Of a stretch of DNA of 64,000 bases, positions 9,367 through 19,772 are shown piece after piece. The stretch comes from Microglena sp. YARC. Its lineage: Eukaryota > Chlorophyta > Chlorophyceae > Chlamydomonadales > Chlamydomonadaceae. Within the stretch, counting starts at the first letter, position 1. The number at the start of each line of letters is the position of its first letter. Where the stretch lies: positions 43,550,560 to 43,614,559 of the forward strand of contig CM039465.1 in NCBI GenBank assembly GCA_022414725.1, read 5' to 3'. The position numbers were made by a program, and so were the translations under genes. The notes under the pieces were generated by a model, which was not told where the DNA came from, searched no databases, and saw only the letters and a program-made list of their open reading frames with translations.

Positions 9367-11507
9367 TTTTTTTTTTTTTTACAAGGGGGGGAACCAGGAA
9401 AAGGCGCAACTGATAAAACCTAGCCCCTTGTGACCAAGGAGAAAAGACCGAAGAAAAAGACAAGAATGGCTAAGGGACAGCTAAGGGACTGACACCACAA
9501 GGGCGACTGAAGGGACTAAGGAGGACAGGAACATCAGACAAACAAACCATAGAGGAAAGGAGGAAGCCCAAAACAGAAAGCCCAAGAGAAGGGGCTGGGA
9601 CTATTAAGAAAAAAGACCTATGAAGGGGGGGGGGCAAAACATTGCAACCTCTAACAGTCACCGGATCAGAAGACTGAAAGAGGAGATGCAAACAAAGGAG
9701 GACTAGAAGGAAAACTATTCGAGAAACTAAGATAAAAAAAGGGGGAGGGGGGGGGGGGGGCAACTAAGGAGGCAACTAAGGGGGAAACTAAGGAGGCAAC
9801 TAAGGGTGGAGACTGAACTAGGGGAAGCAAACTAAGGGAGAAACTGCAAAAACAAGCCAAAAGCAGGGAGGCAACCAGAAAAGAAGAATGACAACTTGAA
9901 GCAAAGCGAAAACCTAACAGACTGGTCTGGACAGGTAAACAACAGGAATGAAGACAGAGGGAGTATCAAGATAAAATCTTATAAGATAAGATAAGATCTT
10001 GTTGGATCTTAGCTCAGATCTGGCCCTTCATCTTGGTCCAGATCTATAGACCTAGATCTGGAACCTGATCCTGATCTGGGTCAGGGTCTTGATCTTGGGC
10101 TTGGGCTGGATCTAGGTCGGGGTCTAGATCAGGGTCTAGAGCTGGGGCTTGGTATGGACCTAGGTCAGGGTCTAGAGCAGGGTCTGGATCCGGGGAATGG
10201 GCTAGAACTGGGTCAGGGTCTAGATCAGTGTATAGATCTAGGGTTTGGGCTGGGTTTGGGTCTTGGTTTGGGTCTGCGACTGAGTCTGGGATTGTAGGGA
10301 GCGCTGGGGCTGTGGGGATTTTTATTTTCATGGTGCAGGTATCAGGCTTCTGGTTACCGGGAGTGACTCCAATCATGGTGCAAAAGATCGGGGGGTAGCT
10401 CATAAGCTTGCAAATGAACCCACTGTAAGAGAGCAATCTAGGCCACGCCACCAATCTTGACAGAAGGCGCCATTATCAAGGTGTCGAAGATCTGTCTGGG
10501 TGCGCATCCAGTCCCAGGCGATGGCTTAATGAAGGTGACCAAGGGCAAGGCAGATAGCCTTGTGGTGAAGGGGCTCAGAATGGTCCAGTCTGTCAGCACG
10601 GGACGAACGGCCAGTCAATTTTTTTTTACAAACGGGGGAACTAGTAAAAGGCCCAGCTGATAAAACCTAGCCCTTTGTGACCAAGGAGAAAAGACTTCAA
10701 AAAAAGACAAGAACGGCTATGACAGGAGCAGAATCAGGGCAATCCAAGAAAGCCTAAGACATGGTGTCAGCAGTTTGCAGCTGCAAGCAGTCAGGGCTGG
10801 AGCAGACTATTAGTTTTTTTTTTTTTTATGGATGTGAGGTCGTCTTGGTTGACCCGTTGGAAGCGTCCTCGTACATGAGCAAGGAACGCTTTGCAGCCCA
10901 GGGTGTCATGAAGCAAGGTCCGGCAAGTGATGGTATAAGGATAGTGGAGAGTCTTGTCTACAAGGCGTACCCACACCTGCAAAAAGCCTGCATGTAGAGG
11001 GAGGGAGACTTGAGGTTCGTCCTGTCTTTGTGCAGTTTCTCTCTTCCCGGCCTCGACGGGGGGGGGGGGGGGGGGGGCGGACACGTTGTAAGTCCACCCA
11101 AGCGTTCTGTGGGAGGTCTTCAGGGGAGGGGACTGGAATAGGGAGGACAACGAGCACTCTCTCTGTTGCTGAGGCAATCCATCGGGATTCAAGACCACGG
11201 AGGCCTCGCAGGTCAGGGTTAGTGCTAGGGTGAGTGTTCAAGGTGGAGGGGGGTAGAATGCTCCACAGCCTGGGCCAAGCAGCACGTTCCTCGGTATAAC
11301 CTGGCACAAAATGGTGGGAACTGGGGCTTTGTTGCATGATATGTTGGTGAAGAAGGGCCTGCCGTGCTTGGCGCACAGAGAGTTCAAGAAGGCTCACCTC
11401 AGTATCAACATGGGTTGGAGACCCCAAGTTGTTGGGTCCAGTTGGAGGTCCTCCCAAAAAAAAAAAAAGACCAACCAGCCATGGTTCCAAGAGCTCTTGC
11501 CTCTGGT
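9367..11507 (-). mobile_element. LINE 3' half, minus strand, with nested insertions
   Basis: Poly(T) at 9367-9380, terminal stem ACAAGGGG (9381-9388) with CCCCTTGT (9424-9431), 3'UTR with a 14-nt poly(G) at 9747-9760, Asp-repeat at about 10020-10260, and ORF2 C-terminal coding to about 11507, where it abuts the gypsy LTR. It is interrupted by a LINE tail at about 10612-10716, which replaces about 165 bp of the ORF, and by a T-run at 10812-10827. The coding part holds the zinc-finger region in reverse near 10740-10860, with many frame breaks including a 19-nt poly(G) at 11058-11076. Confidence 0.85.
10612..10716 (-). mobile_element. Short LINE 3' tail nested in the LINE ORF
   Basis: T-run at 10618-10627, ACAAACGG (one base off the usual stem) and CCCTTTGT at 10671-10678, then about 35 nt of LINE 3'UTR. 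The host LINE sequence stops at CGAACGG and resumes at TATGACAGGAGC, so the insertion came with a host deletion. Confidence 0.75.
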
Positions 11508-11620
11508 GCTCAGGATGCTCCTAGCAGCTTGAGGGGTTAATCTAGTGTAACGTGCTACGTGATGTATGTTTACGTGTATGTTGATATGAGTGGACTAGCA
11601 GAACAGGTGGGGTGTTACCT
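11508..11620 (-). repeat. Gypsy 3' LTR-like direct repeat
   Basis: From CTCAGGATGCTCC to GGGGTGTTACC it matches 20568-20678 almost base for base. It lies just after the integrase stop codon, where the 3' LTR should be. Its outer end is cut by the LINE at 11507, so the terminal GTAACAG present at 20562-20568 is missing. The implied LTR is only about 115 bp, unusually short, and I saw no TG..CA ends. Confidence 0.6.
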
Positions 11621-13140
11621 AGGTAGGGGATGTCGAGTAGCTTGGAATGAACGTCTTCGTGGTCGGAGTAGAAGGGTTCGTTCTGAGTAGCTCGTGTCTA
11701 TGTGCGCAACGTGTGCGTTGTGAGAGATGAGTTTTTTCGATGTACTTTGGGACATAACGGGTGTAACACGTGATCGCCATGCATCGACGACGTGAGGGGC
11801 ACTTTTCTTGACCGCCTTGGCGAGTTCCCAAGTGTCTTGCTCAATTCCGAAGTCTTGCCATCGGACCAAGTATTCGAGACGTCGTTTGCTGGATGTGCCG
11901 ATGACACGCGACTTTTCGCGCATGATGCATTGGATATTCCAAATCGGAGCGCTGTCGGAGTCGAACTCAAGTGGTTGTCCAACATGGACAACGCCATCAG
12001 AGCGCCAATGCTTGATCAAACCCACGTGAAACACGGGGTGGATGCGCATCATCTTAGGCAAGGCTAAGCGGCACGCCGTGACCTGCCGGACGACTCCCGT
12101 CTGCTCGTCGCGTGGACCAATGCATTCAGTAATCGTATAAGGACCAACAAAACGAGGTGTACATTTTGGTTTACCCGTTGCTTTAAACTTCATATTGCGG
12201 GTGGACAAGAGAACTTTATCACCAAGGTTGAAGAAAACCTCCGTTCGTCGTTTATCGTAATGGGCTTTCTGCCGATCTTGAGCGGCTTGCATGCATGCCT
12301 TGCATTGATCTTGACGTTCAATGTGATCAGCCCACCAATTGTTGGCAGCCGGACATTTCGATTCGACTTCCGCCTTGAGAGGCGTCGTAGGGTCGTAGCC
12401 AAGGTACACCCGAAAGGGTGTGTTCTGAATGGACTCTTGGTAGGAATTGTTGATTGCAAACTCCACCAATGCCAAAGATTTATCCCAATTGTCATGGTAT
12501 GGCCCCACGTAGTGGCGAATCATGTCCTTGATGACGCGGTTCATGCGTTCTGTCTGACCGTCTGTTTGTGGATGGAACGCTGTCAAAAACGCTTGTTGCG
12601 TGCCCATTAACCGATGTAGAGCCGCGTCGCGATCACTGAGGAGCTTCTTCGGGATACCATGATATCGGATAACTCGATTGAGGTATAGGGAAGCGAATTC
12701 CTCTGCGTAAATCGTCGTATGACAAGGTTCGACAAGAACCATCTTGGACAGCTTGTCGACGAACACAGCGATGGCATCATGGCCCGACGATGTTGGTGGA
12801 AGCGCCATAATAAGGTCCGTGGAGACGCACTCCCAGAATTTGTCTGGAATTTCCACGGGAACCATGGTACCGTTCGGCTTTGCGTTTCCGGGTTTGTTCG
12901 TTTGGCACTTATGGCACTGCTGAACGAAGGAAGTCACATCTGCCGTGACTTTGGCCCAAGTAAAAGTGCGCGTGACCAGTCCCAACGTTTTGGTGCGACC
13001 GCAATGGCCCATGTAAACCGGGTCGTGAGCTTCGCGGATAATATCCAGGCGAAGTGCCTCGTCAAGTGGGACGCATCAAAATTCGCGGCCGTACTTGTTC
13101 TTCTTGAACCAGTACCCGTTTCTGGAATATTTATCATCAT
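11615..13140 (-). pseudogene. Gypsy integrase with C-terminal chromodomain
   Basis: Integrase inserts the element's cDNA. Reading from 13140 there is a Trp/Lys-rich block (NGYWFKKNKYG), an in-frame TGA near 13072, then an H2C2 zinc domain (REAHDPVYMGHCG ... CHKC). The core shows STDLIMALPP (first Asp), LLSDRDAALHR (second Asp) and HPQTDGQTERMNR (Glu). The segment between SDRD and LMGT is about nine residues shorter than is usual for the family, so a small deletion is likely. The C-terminus carries a GPY-like region and a chromodomain (EYLVRWQDFGIEQDTWELA, about 11780-11880), thought to guide insertion to particular chromatin. The open frame from 13012 ends at TAA 11615-11617, just before the LTR. 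Frame otherwise intact for 465 codons. Confidence 0.9.
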
Positions 13141-14082
13141 AACATATCCTCATTTATCGCAACTCCTTACTCCACACCCCTCGCAGTGAACGCTGGAACG
13201 CAGTGGACCTGGCTTGGACCCCTCATCACTGTACCGCAGCGCTGTCAGTCTGTACTGGTTTTCAGGCTTATTAAACGCCGGCCACCAGACCTTATCTCCC
13301 TCATTTATCGCAACTCCTTACTCCACACCCCTCGCAGTGAACGCTGGAACGCAGTGGACCCGGCCTGGACCCCTCATCACTGTACCGCGGCGCTGTCAAT
13401 CTACACAATTATTCACTCATCAATCCCCCCACAACCTACTCAGGAAATGCGACCTCGTACCTCGCTCCCGTTGATTCCTCTGCTCTACACATTCACCTCC
13501 TTTTCCAGACACCTCCTGTTCAGACTTTCTCAGGTATGCTTAGGTATGCTTCCTCCTGTGTTCCAAGATTCTTTTCAACTTCTTCTTTTCTCCACCCTCA
13601 TTCCTTTCCCACAGCCTAACGCTCCACCTACACACACTGTCCCCCTCTATCACACCCCTTCAACCTCACACTGCCAAACACTCCCCCCTCCTCCCACCTC
13701 CCCCCCCCACACACACACCCCTCTTGACCTCCATCCCCACAATCTCACTCCCCCACCACACCGCCCATAACCACTCACTCACCCCCCTATCACAACACGT
13801 TCTTACTACACACCACCACCAACCTTCACATCACACCCCTCACCCCCACCCACCACCACAACCCTGGCCAGGGGGTGCGAGTCGCCTAGACAGGTCTGGG
13901 CCAGTAAATCCCCTCCAAACACACACACTCACACCTTCCCTCTTCACCACCTAACCCACACTCACTCCCCCACCACATCACACATAACCACACACTCTCC
14001 CCCATCACCACACGTTCTTACAACTTACCACCCACCCATACCTTCACAACACACCCCTCACCCCCCCACACACAACCACCTG

Positions 14083-14139
14083 GTCTGGGCGTGAAATTCG
14101 CCCAAATAGACCGGTCTGGGCGTGAAAATCGCCCAGACC
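14083..14139 (+). ncRNA. Tandem GGGCG/CGCCC hairpins of RC
   Basis: Second hairpin: arms GGTCTGGGCG (14113-14122) and CGCCCAGACC (14130-14139), a perfect 10-bp stem with loop TGAAAAT. First hairpin: GGGCG (14087-14091) with CGCCC (14099-14103), loop TGAAATT, and looser outer pairing. Identical in the 27.8-kb copy. In the diverged 4.6-kb copy one stem changes from TGGGCG/CGCCCA to TAGGCG/CGCCTA, a compensatory pair. RNA function is inferred only. Confidence 0.5.
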
Positions 14140-14267
14140 ATAGTTCCACTGGAGATTGCTCTTTTCCTGGCTTGCCGAGGGTTACCTTAGCGGTTAGGGG
14201 GCGGCGTTAGATCGCAGGACACGCAGGCTGAGTTACAAATGTGGTGTGTTCTACATCCCTTGTGATC

Positions 14268-14335
14268 TACAGTACCCTTGCTGTATCGACCCTACTTGCG
14301 AGAGTAGGAAGGGGGTGGTGAGGTTCGATTCCTCA
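14268..14335 (+). ncRNA. tRNA-like triple hairpin with B-box in RC
   Basis: Three consecutive hairpins: TACAG/CTGTA (loop 8), CCTAC/GTAGG (loop 8, TTGCGAGA) and TGAGG/CCTCA (loop TTCGATT). The third is a perfect T-arm and includes GGTTCGATTCC, a match to the RNA polymerase III B-box. No acceptor stem pairs around it, and the first arm lacks D-loop features, so this is not a functional tRNA gene. All three stems recur at 27.95-28.03 kb and in reverse at 4.37-4.45 kb, where one T-stem pair is lost. A tRNA-derived SINE-type promoter module is one reading. Confidence 0.4.
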
Positions 14336-14664
14336 GTATTTTGGCGTCCTGGCCCTAAGCAAACCTTGTAGGGAAGTACTGTCGGATTTCTGCCCTCGTG
14401 GTGGTTCTCTAGTTATGTCTCCTTGATTCCGCCTCTAACGTCCATGGCAGGGAGTTTGTCTGCCGTGGTCAACAGGGGTAGTGGTGAATGTTCGTTTGGT
14501 CGTGGGTTGGTATCTCTCACCAACCCTAAGTGCGCCTACTTTGCATATTGTAGGAGTGGCACCACCATTCGAACTGAATCCTCCGTGTCGCTGGTTTGTG
14601 TCGGGAGACCCACCTCCTGGGGTGAAAGTCCTTTCACAACTAAAAAAAAAAAAAAAAAAAAAAA

Positions 14665-15370
14665 TGGCTGTGGGACCAACCGCAACAGGGCGTGGCTTCC
14701 TCGATCGAGGACGGCATTCGCTGACCAAGAGAGAGAACACTAACAGCTGGTGCTCGACCGCGACGTCGGCGGGGGCGGAGAGGTTGGGGTTGCGACTAAC
14801 AGGGTCAGCCATATTATTGCGACCAGCGCGATACTCCCAAGTATAGCTAAAGGGCGCGAGGTCCTCTTGCCATCGACCCATGCGTCGCGAAAGGACCGCT
14901 TTGGTATGTGTAGCGGATGTGTAGAGTATGTGAGCGGATTGTGGTTGGTGACCAACGTCATGTGGGTACCTTCGAGGTAGCACCGCCATTCGGTCAACGC
15001 GTGGACGATCGCTAACATTTCTTGTTCCGTCGTTGTATAGTTCAGCTCCGCTGGGATATACTTTTTGCTGGCGAAGGCGATGGGGTGTTTATCTTGTAAG
15101 AGCACCGCGCCCGTACCAAGTAAGGATGCGTCAGTAATGACTTCGAACGGTTTGCTAAAATCCGGAAGTGCGAGGACTGGGGCGGAAAGCAAGGCTTCTT
15201 TGAGGCCTTCGAATGCTACGAGATGTTCATTTTTGAACAAGGGGCCAAGCTCACCCTTGATGTTAGACAAGGTCTGAAGAGGTGCGGCAAGGGATGAATA
15301 GCCTTGGATAAATTTGCGAAAATAATTGCACAAACCGAGGAATGAGCCGATCTCTTTCGCCGTTTTCGGA
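14665..15370 (-). pseudogene. Gypsy RNase H domain, frameshifted
   Basis: RNase H removes the RNA strand during reverse transcription. From the 15333 frame: LCNYFRKFIQGYSSLAAPL (RT-RH connection), FEVITDASLLGTGAVL (first catalytic Asp), TTEQEMLAIVHAL (Glu), then LVTNHNPLTY, where the family normally has Asp in place of Asn. The reading frame changes near 14935 and continues as LSRRMGRWQEDLAPFSYTWEY and ADPVSRNPNL, the normal end of the domain. The frame is displaced from RT near 15368. The downstream end is cut by the RC poly(A) at 14664. Two frameshifts and the Asn substitution suggest a dead copy. Confidence 0.85.
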
Positions 15371-16435
15371 GTAGGCTAGTAGGACTGTGCTAACCTTTTT
15401 CGGATCAACTTTAATTCCGTCGCGTCCAATGTAATGACCAAGGAATTTAACCTCTGTTTTGTTGAATGAACATTTGGAGAGCTTCGCGTAGAATTCGTTG
15501 TCCTGGAGGACCTGGAGGACCGTGGCCAAGTTGGCCAAGTGTTCCGCCGGAGTGCGTCCGTAAACCAAGATATCGTCCAAGTAGACCACGACGAATTTGT
15601 GCAAGTAGGGCGCGAATATCTGGTTCATGACTGCTTGGAACGTGGCAGGCGCGTTTGCCAACCCCATCCCAAGGACTTTAAATTCGAACTGACCCATCGG
15701 GGTAGTGAACGCAGTCTTCTGCGCGTCCTCGTCCGATATACGTATTTGGTAATAACCAGACGTGAGGTCTAGGGAACTAAACAAAGTAGCTCCACCTAGA
15801 CGGTCAATGGTCTCGTCAATACGGGGAAGGGGATACCTATTTTTAATCGTAATGTTGTTGAGTGCTCGCCAATCGCAAACAACTTGGTATCCCGTTCCGC
15901 CTGGTTTCGCTATGATCATAATCGGCGCTCCGTACGGGGACGAGCTCGGGGCGATGAAGCCTTGTTGTAAAAGGTTGGAGACGTATTCTTCACATAGCAA
16001 AGTCTTGGCTGGACTCATGCGACGATTTCTGCGATACGGGGCGTAAGCATTGTCTTGCGTTTTGATGACGTGAGGTATGACGCGATGGTTAGGAGTCCCC
16101 ATCGGCAAATTGTTGAAGACTTTGCGATATTTCCAGAGAAGGGCGTGCAGATCGCTGGCCGAGATTATCGTTTTATCGTCGTGGTCAAGGATGTTGTCGC
16201 GGATCCAATTTTCGAAATCCATGCTAGCCACTGGCGGACCAGGTAACGGTCCGTCGGACGGCAATAATTTCGTGAGCAATTTCGCTCTTTCATCGGCTGT
16301 GACATTTGATGCCGGTAAGTCCGCCCGCGATTCGCGGACGTTGACCATGACGTGGTTAGCGCCAGCCTTCAAAAGCTTCGCTGCTTTGGGACCCTTAATG
16401 ACTGGGTCATCAGTTGACTTGCCCGATAGCGCCAT
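15370..16435 (-). pseudogene. Gypsy reverse transcriptase
   Basis: Copies the element RNA into DNA. The ATG frame at 16435 runs 390 codons to 15263, but the last ~35 are out of frame after a shift near 15368 (GLCNYFR continues in another frame). RT blocks in order: LLQQGFIAPSSSPYGAPI, VVCDWRALNNITIKNRYPLP, FSSLDLTSGYYQI (first Asp), FKVLGMGLANAPATFQ, VVVYLDDILVYG (YLDD catalytic pair, about 15565-15595), and FLGHYIGRDGIKVDPKK. All core catalytic residues are present. It lies in a different frame from the protease; the protease frame stops at 16473, 38 bases before this ATG. Confidence 0.92.
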
Positions 16436-16472
16436 GGTGAAGAAGGAATGAGCCGTTTCGTCCCGCTGCCTG

Positions 16473-17009
16473 TTAATAGGGGGTTATACAGCAGCCGTAC
16501 CGTTTGAGCGACATGGACATGCGATCGTAGTCGAGGACGGCCCTTTCGTCGCGCATCCAGTCGGATCCGAGGATTAGGTCTAATCCTCCAGGAAGTTTGT
16601 CGACGACATGGACAAACGCTTTGCCAACATATCGTTGTATGTGGATAGGGAGCGTGGCCGTCCCTCGGATTTTGATAATCCCGTCGTTAGCGCAAGTGAA
16701 TCCGTCGCGTTCGTTTTCCCAAGGGCGGATGTGCAAACCGAGATCCTCAGCCGTTTGCTTTTCCATAAGACAACCCGTCGCGCCCGAATCTGCCAATGTG
16801 AGTAATTGCTTTGCGCCAGATCGGGCGTTGAAAAGCATATCGGGGGCCGTCGCGGAGTTGACTTCGTATACCCGATTGGCTCGCGTAGTGAGCACGGGGG
16901 AAGTATTCGTGTTTCGTTGTGCGTGATTGCGACGGATGCACTTCGTCGACCGCCTGGCAGCGATTTGTTTCTCGCGAACTTTGGGATCCAATGCCTCCGA
17001 CCACCAGTA
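16473..17009 (-). pseudogene. Gypsy retropepsin-like aspartic protease
   Basis: Processes the Gag-Pol polyprotein. The minus frame contains LLTLADSGATGCLMEKQTA (active-site DSGAT, near 16775-16800) and LPGGLDLILGSDWMRDE, matching the ILGxDWL block of the family, and ends at TAA 16473-16475. Upstream the frame is continuous with the preceding segment except for an in-frame TAA at 17010-17012 (RRK-stop-YWWSEALDPKV). The coding sense continues across this stop, so it is a single nonsense change, readthrough, or a recoded codon rather than a true end. Confidence 0.85.
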
Positions 17010-17747
17010 TTATTTTCGACGGGTTTCAACCGGACTGGGGATATGCTCCTTTTGTGCGGGGCCAAAGTATACTGCCTTGGTCGCGTAGTTGATCTCGTGC
17101 CAATCCTTGCTGATTTGGATGGCCCGTTCGGAGTCGGGAGGGTCATACCATACTTGGATGGCGACCTTATTCGAAGGTGACCCCTTGGGACGGGGTTTCG
17201 TATGGTGGTCGAAAGATTGATACTCCTTAAATAACTCCATACCTTGAAGGAGAATGGAGACATGTTTATCGTTACTTGCATATTTTGGGCGGATGAACAT
17301 TCCTGATGTGTCGAAGGGAGCATCATTTTTGCATTCCCAATAGTGTTCCAACACCGACACGACGTCTTCCGGAATGGGGTGCGTGTATATGAACTCGTTT
17401 GCGATGGAGACTCGCATGCCAAACTCCGTAGAGAACTTAAAGATACAAGGGGACGACAGGGCATTAGTAGATGCTACATCAATAGATGGGGTAAAGCCCA
17501 AGTTAGAAAATAGTTCCTCTTGAACTTGCAACAAGAGCTCCAGTGGCTCGACTACTACTACTTTATCGTCACCAATTACATGATCTAGGCTCGTCAAGAC
17601 CTGATCGGCCGATTCCTATTCCCAAATCGGGATGGGACCGTTGCCGTCAAGGGCCCAATCGGGACACGTCGTCTCATTGATGGCCGGCCAGTTGGGCAAG
17701 TCCCGAGTGCGGCAGCGTTGGTCAGCATTCAGCAACTGCGCACACTA
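17010..17747 (-). pseudogene. Gypsy gag-protease linker with two in-frame TAG codons
   Basis: This continues the gag exon 2 frame. TAG at 17745-17747 follows a Cys-rich end (RCFFCFCYMK), then CAQLLNADQRCRTRDLPN reads on, a second TAG stands at 17616-17618, and a 195-codon frame runs to 17010. The last part (SLDHVIGDDKVVVVEPLEL at the start, later VSILLQGMELFKEYQSFDHH) is acidic and soluble-looking with no domain I recognise. Three stops in one otherwise continuous frame (TAG, TAG, TAA) each differ from a Gln codon by one transition. Confidence 0.6.
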
Positions 17748-18841
17748 CTTCATGTAGCAAAAACAGAAGAAGCAGCGAGCTCCGTTTTGCAACCAGATGG
17801 CTTGCCCTACGCTGGCCGAGTTGTTCATATGCATGGCATTGTGAGGGTCTTGACCTGTAAAGTTAGGGGTTCGCGGCCCGACAGGCTGTGAGCGGCCCTG
17901 ACCAGCATCTTGTCCATATTTTCCTCGACCACCACGGCCCGCGCCGCGGCTAATAGAGCCGATAATAGAGGGGATTTGAAACGGTTCTGGAGTGAACGTC
18001 GGGGCGACCTGAGCGACAGCTATCAGATTAATCAACCCAGAATTACCCACAACCCGCACCTGCCTGTCAGGTGCACAAGGCAACTTCTCGTCGAGTCTGT
18101 CGTCATTGGCTAAGGCCGCCGGGTAGTGGGGCAGCAGCTTTGTGCCCTTGAGGGAGGCGTTCTTGTTGAAGATGTCCTCGATGCTCGAAGGCATGGCGAG
18201 CATCCAGTTCTGCTTCCGCATCTTGGAGGCAGCGAAGAGACGGGTCATGTGATCGCGAATATCATTGATCGCCTGCTGCGACTCACGCATGTCCTCGGGG
18301 TCGCTAGCCTCGAGGAGCTCGTCAGCGTACTCGGTGAGATGAGCCGCCAACTTAGCGTCGGCATAGGGTGCGATAGGGTGGTCCGCGGAGTGGTAGTGCA
18401 GCAAACCATCTGGCTTCGCCGCCTTGGCATACGACGGCGCCGCTTTCGCCTGGCGGGCGCGAATCAGCGCTTGCTTGCGCGCAGCGATGGGGTCCAGAGG
18501 GGCGGTGTTGCCAAGAGGGGCGGTGTCGTCATGACGGGCGGACTGAGGCAGCACATGCTTGCGCCCAACAGTCCTGCCGTTCCCGGTCCCTAGGAAGAGG
18601 GCGTCGCTGGTGGAGCCGCGGGGGTCATTCTCGGTGTCCATGGGCTCGCCACCCGTCTCGTTGCGAGTCAAAGCAGCGAGATGCGCCGCGATGATGGCCC
18701 AGACATCAGCTTGCGTGAGGGCGGAGGCGGAGGGAGGAGCGGGAGCAGCGACTGGGCGCTTGCCGAAGTCGATGTTCTCTCGCGTGAGCTGCGCGACGAC
18801 CTCATTCAGGCGCGCGTTCTCTGCACGAAGGGGGGCGAGCT
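17745..18841 (-). CDS. Gypsy gag, exon 2
   Basis: Structural (capsid/nucleocapsid) protein. From the predicted acceptor at 18841 the frame reads ELAPLRAENARLNEVVAQL (helical, coiled-coil-like), then a region with AIIAAHLAALTRNETG, a Lys/Ala-rich stretch, a helical capsid-like part (KLAAHLTEYADELLEASDP and SKMRKQNWMLAMPSSIEDI) and a Gly/Arg-rich nucleic-acid-binding tail (SRGAGRGGRGKYG). It ends with a Cys-rich segment at TAG 17745. The nearest TTG or ATG starts are not needed if the gene is spliced from exon 1. Assignment as gag rests on position, composition and the RGG tail. Confidence 0.65.
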
Positions 18842-19030
18842 CTGCATGGGGGGGGGGGACGTGAGGAGTTAGTCAATGCCGCCGGTTGGGGGGGAACAGT
18901 GTGCGATTGACGGGCAAAACAGCGCGAGGACCATCTGAGCGGGAAGGTATGTCCTCAATATGAGCAAATGGATTGCAAACCGTGAAAGGCAGGTTGGTTC
19001 TGTACCCATCGGGCGTAAGACTGTGCTCAC
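18842..19030 (-). other. Predicted 189-bp spliceosomal intron in gypsy gag
   Basis: Donor CAG|GTGAGC at 19031|19030, branch-like TTGACTAAC near 18869-18877, an 11-C pyrimidine tract (18848-18858), acceptor CATGCAG|AG at 18842|18841. Removing it joins ...DLIRSQT to ELAPLRAENARL in frame (split codon G|AG) and removes the in-frame TGA at 18873. The retained-intron reading gives a 329-codon ORF ending there. Confidence 0.6.
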
Positions 19031-19772
19031 CTGTTTGAGATCGAATTAGGTCTCTCTCGGTAGTCTCCAGCGCCGTGCGCAGCGTCTTTGAAGCGGACTT
19101 GGCGTCCGACACCGCCAAATCGTAAGTGGTCTGGAGGTCGGCCAACTCCAGGCGACTCTTGCCCAAATCCCTGCCGAGGCAGTTATGGCTCTTAACGAGC
19201 TCATGGCACTCCGCAGGGGTGCACAGGTTGGCCAGCGCTGCTTCGGTAGCGACGCCTGAGGCGGCGAGGCGGCGCTGGATATCGGCAACGTTGGCGTCCT
19301 TAGCGGCGAGAGCCGCTGTAAACTGCTCGGTCAAGGCCGAATTGACAATGCCGGCCTGGCTGAGCTCCGATCGGAGGTGGCCGATCTGCTCAGCCGCGAT
19401 CAAGTGACCCGGCATGTGCTCATGGCGCTTGCGCTCAGCGCTAGCTTGATACCGCGCACTGGCCACCTCGTAGGAGGGCCCAGCCGTCGTCGTCGTCGGT
19501 GGGGCAACGCCCGCGCCCAGAGGTGGGGTCGCGGTCGGCGCACCCGAGGATGCGGCCAGACCAGTGAAGCCAGCAACCAGAGGTTGCAGCGTGCTCACTG
19601 AAACAGTGGGCCGCGCGTCGGCAGAGGCGGACGCGTCTTGCGTCGCATTGGGCTCCGTGTCGGGCTCAGTGTCGGACGACGCAATCCCTTCAGGATTGGT
19701 GTCGACCACTGACGTCGTAGGCTGCTCAGCAGCGGCGTTGGTGCCCTGGGTTGCAACTTTATGGGAGGCCAT
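19031..19772 (-). CDS. Gypsy gag, exon 1
   Basis: ATG at 19770-19772 (MASHKVATQGTNAAAEQPT at the start). The frame is open upstream to about 19862, but those codons lie in the leader and this ATG begins the conserved-looking part. The N-terminal ~90 residues are Ala/Thr/Ser/Pro-rich and acidic, probably disordered. After that a long helical, heptad-like region (ERKRHEHMPGHLIAAEQI to LADLQTTYDLAVSDAKSA) resembles the coiled-coil N-terminus seen in some gypsy Gag proteins. It ends at the predicted donor, phase 1, and continues in exon 2. Low in Cys, no knuckle here. Confidence 0.65.

Larger units (their letters stand above)
13143..14664 (+). mobile_element. RC retroposon, plus strand, inserted in gypsy
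   Basis: The longest RC copy. The 5' part (13149-13400) contains about 1.7 copies of a 150-bp repeat starting CTCATTTATCGCAACTCC. Then come a C/A-rich tract, paired hairpins at 14083-14139, three tRNA-like hairpins at 14268-14335, and a 3' end with GTGAAA-GTCC-TTTCAC just before a 22-nt poly(A) (14643-14664). It separates the gypsy RNase H from the integrase. No protein is recognised; the C/A-rich frames are composition artefacts. No clear target duplication was found. Confidence 0.85.

Noticed and set aside
10812..10827. Independent short retroposon at the T-run
   Set aside because: Only a bare T-run with no LINE or RA sequence; may be slippage or a repair scar.
14268..14335. Functional tRNA gene
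   Set aside because: No acceptor stem, 8-nt anticodon-like loop, no D-loop consensus; kept only as a tRNA-like module.
17616..17748. Second gag intron (GTAGTG...AATAG) that would remove both TAG codons
   Set aside because: 133 bp is not a multiple of three and splicing would break the downstream frame; weak donor and no pyrimidine tract.
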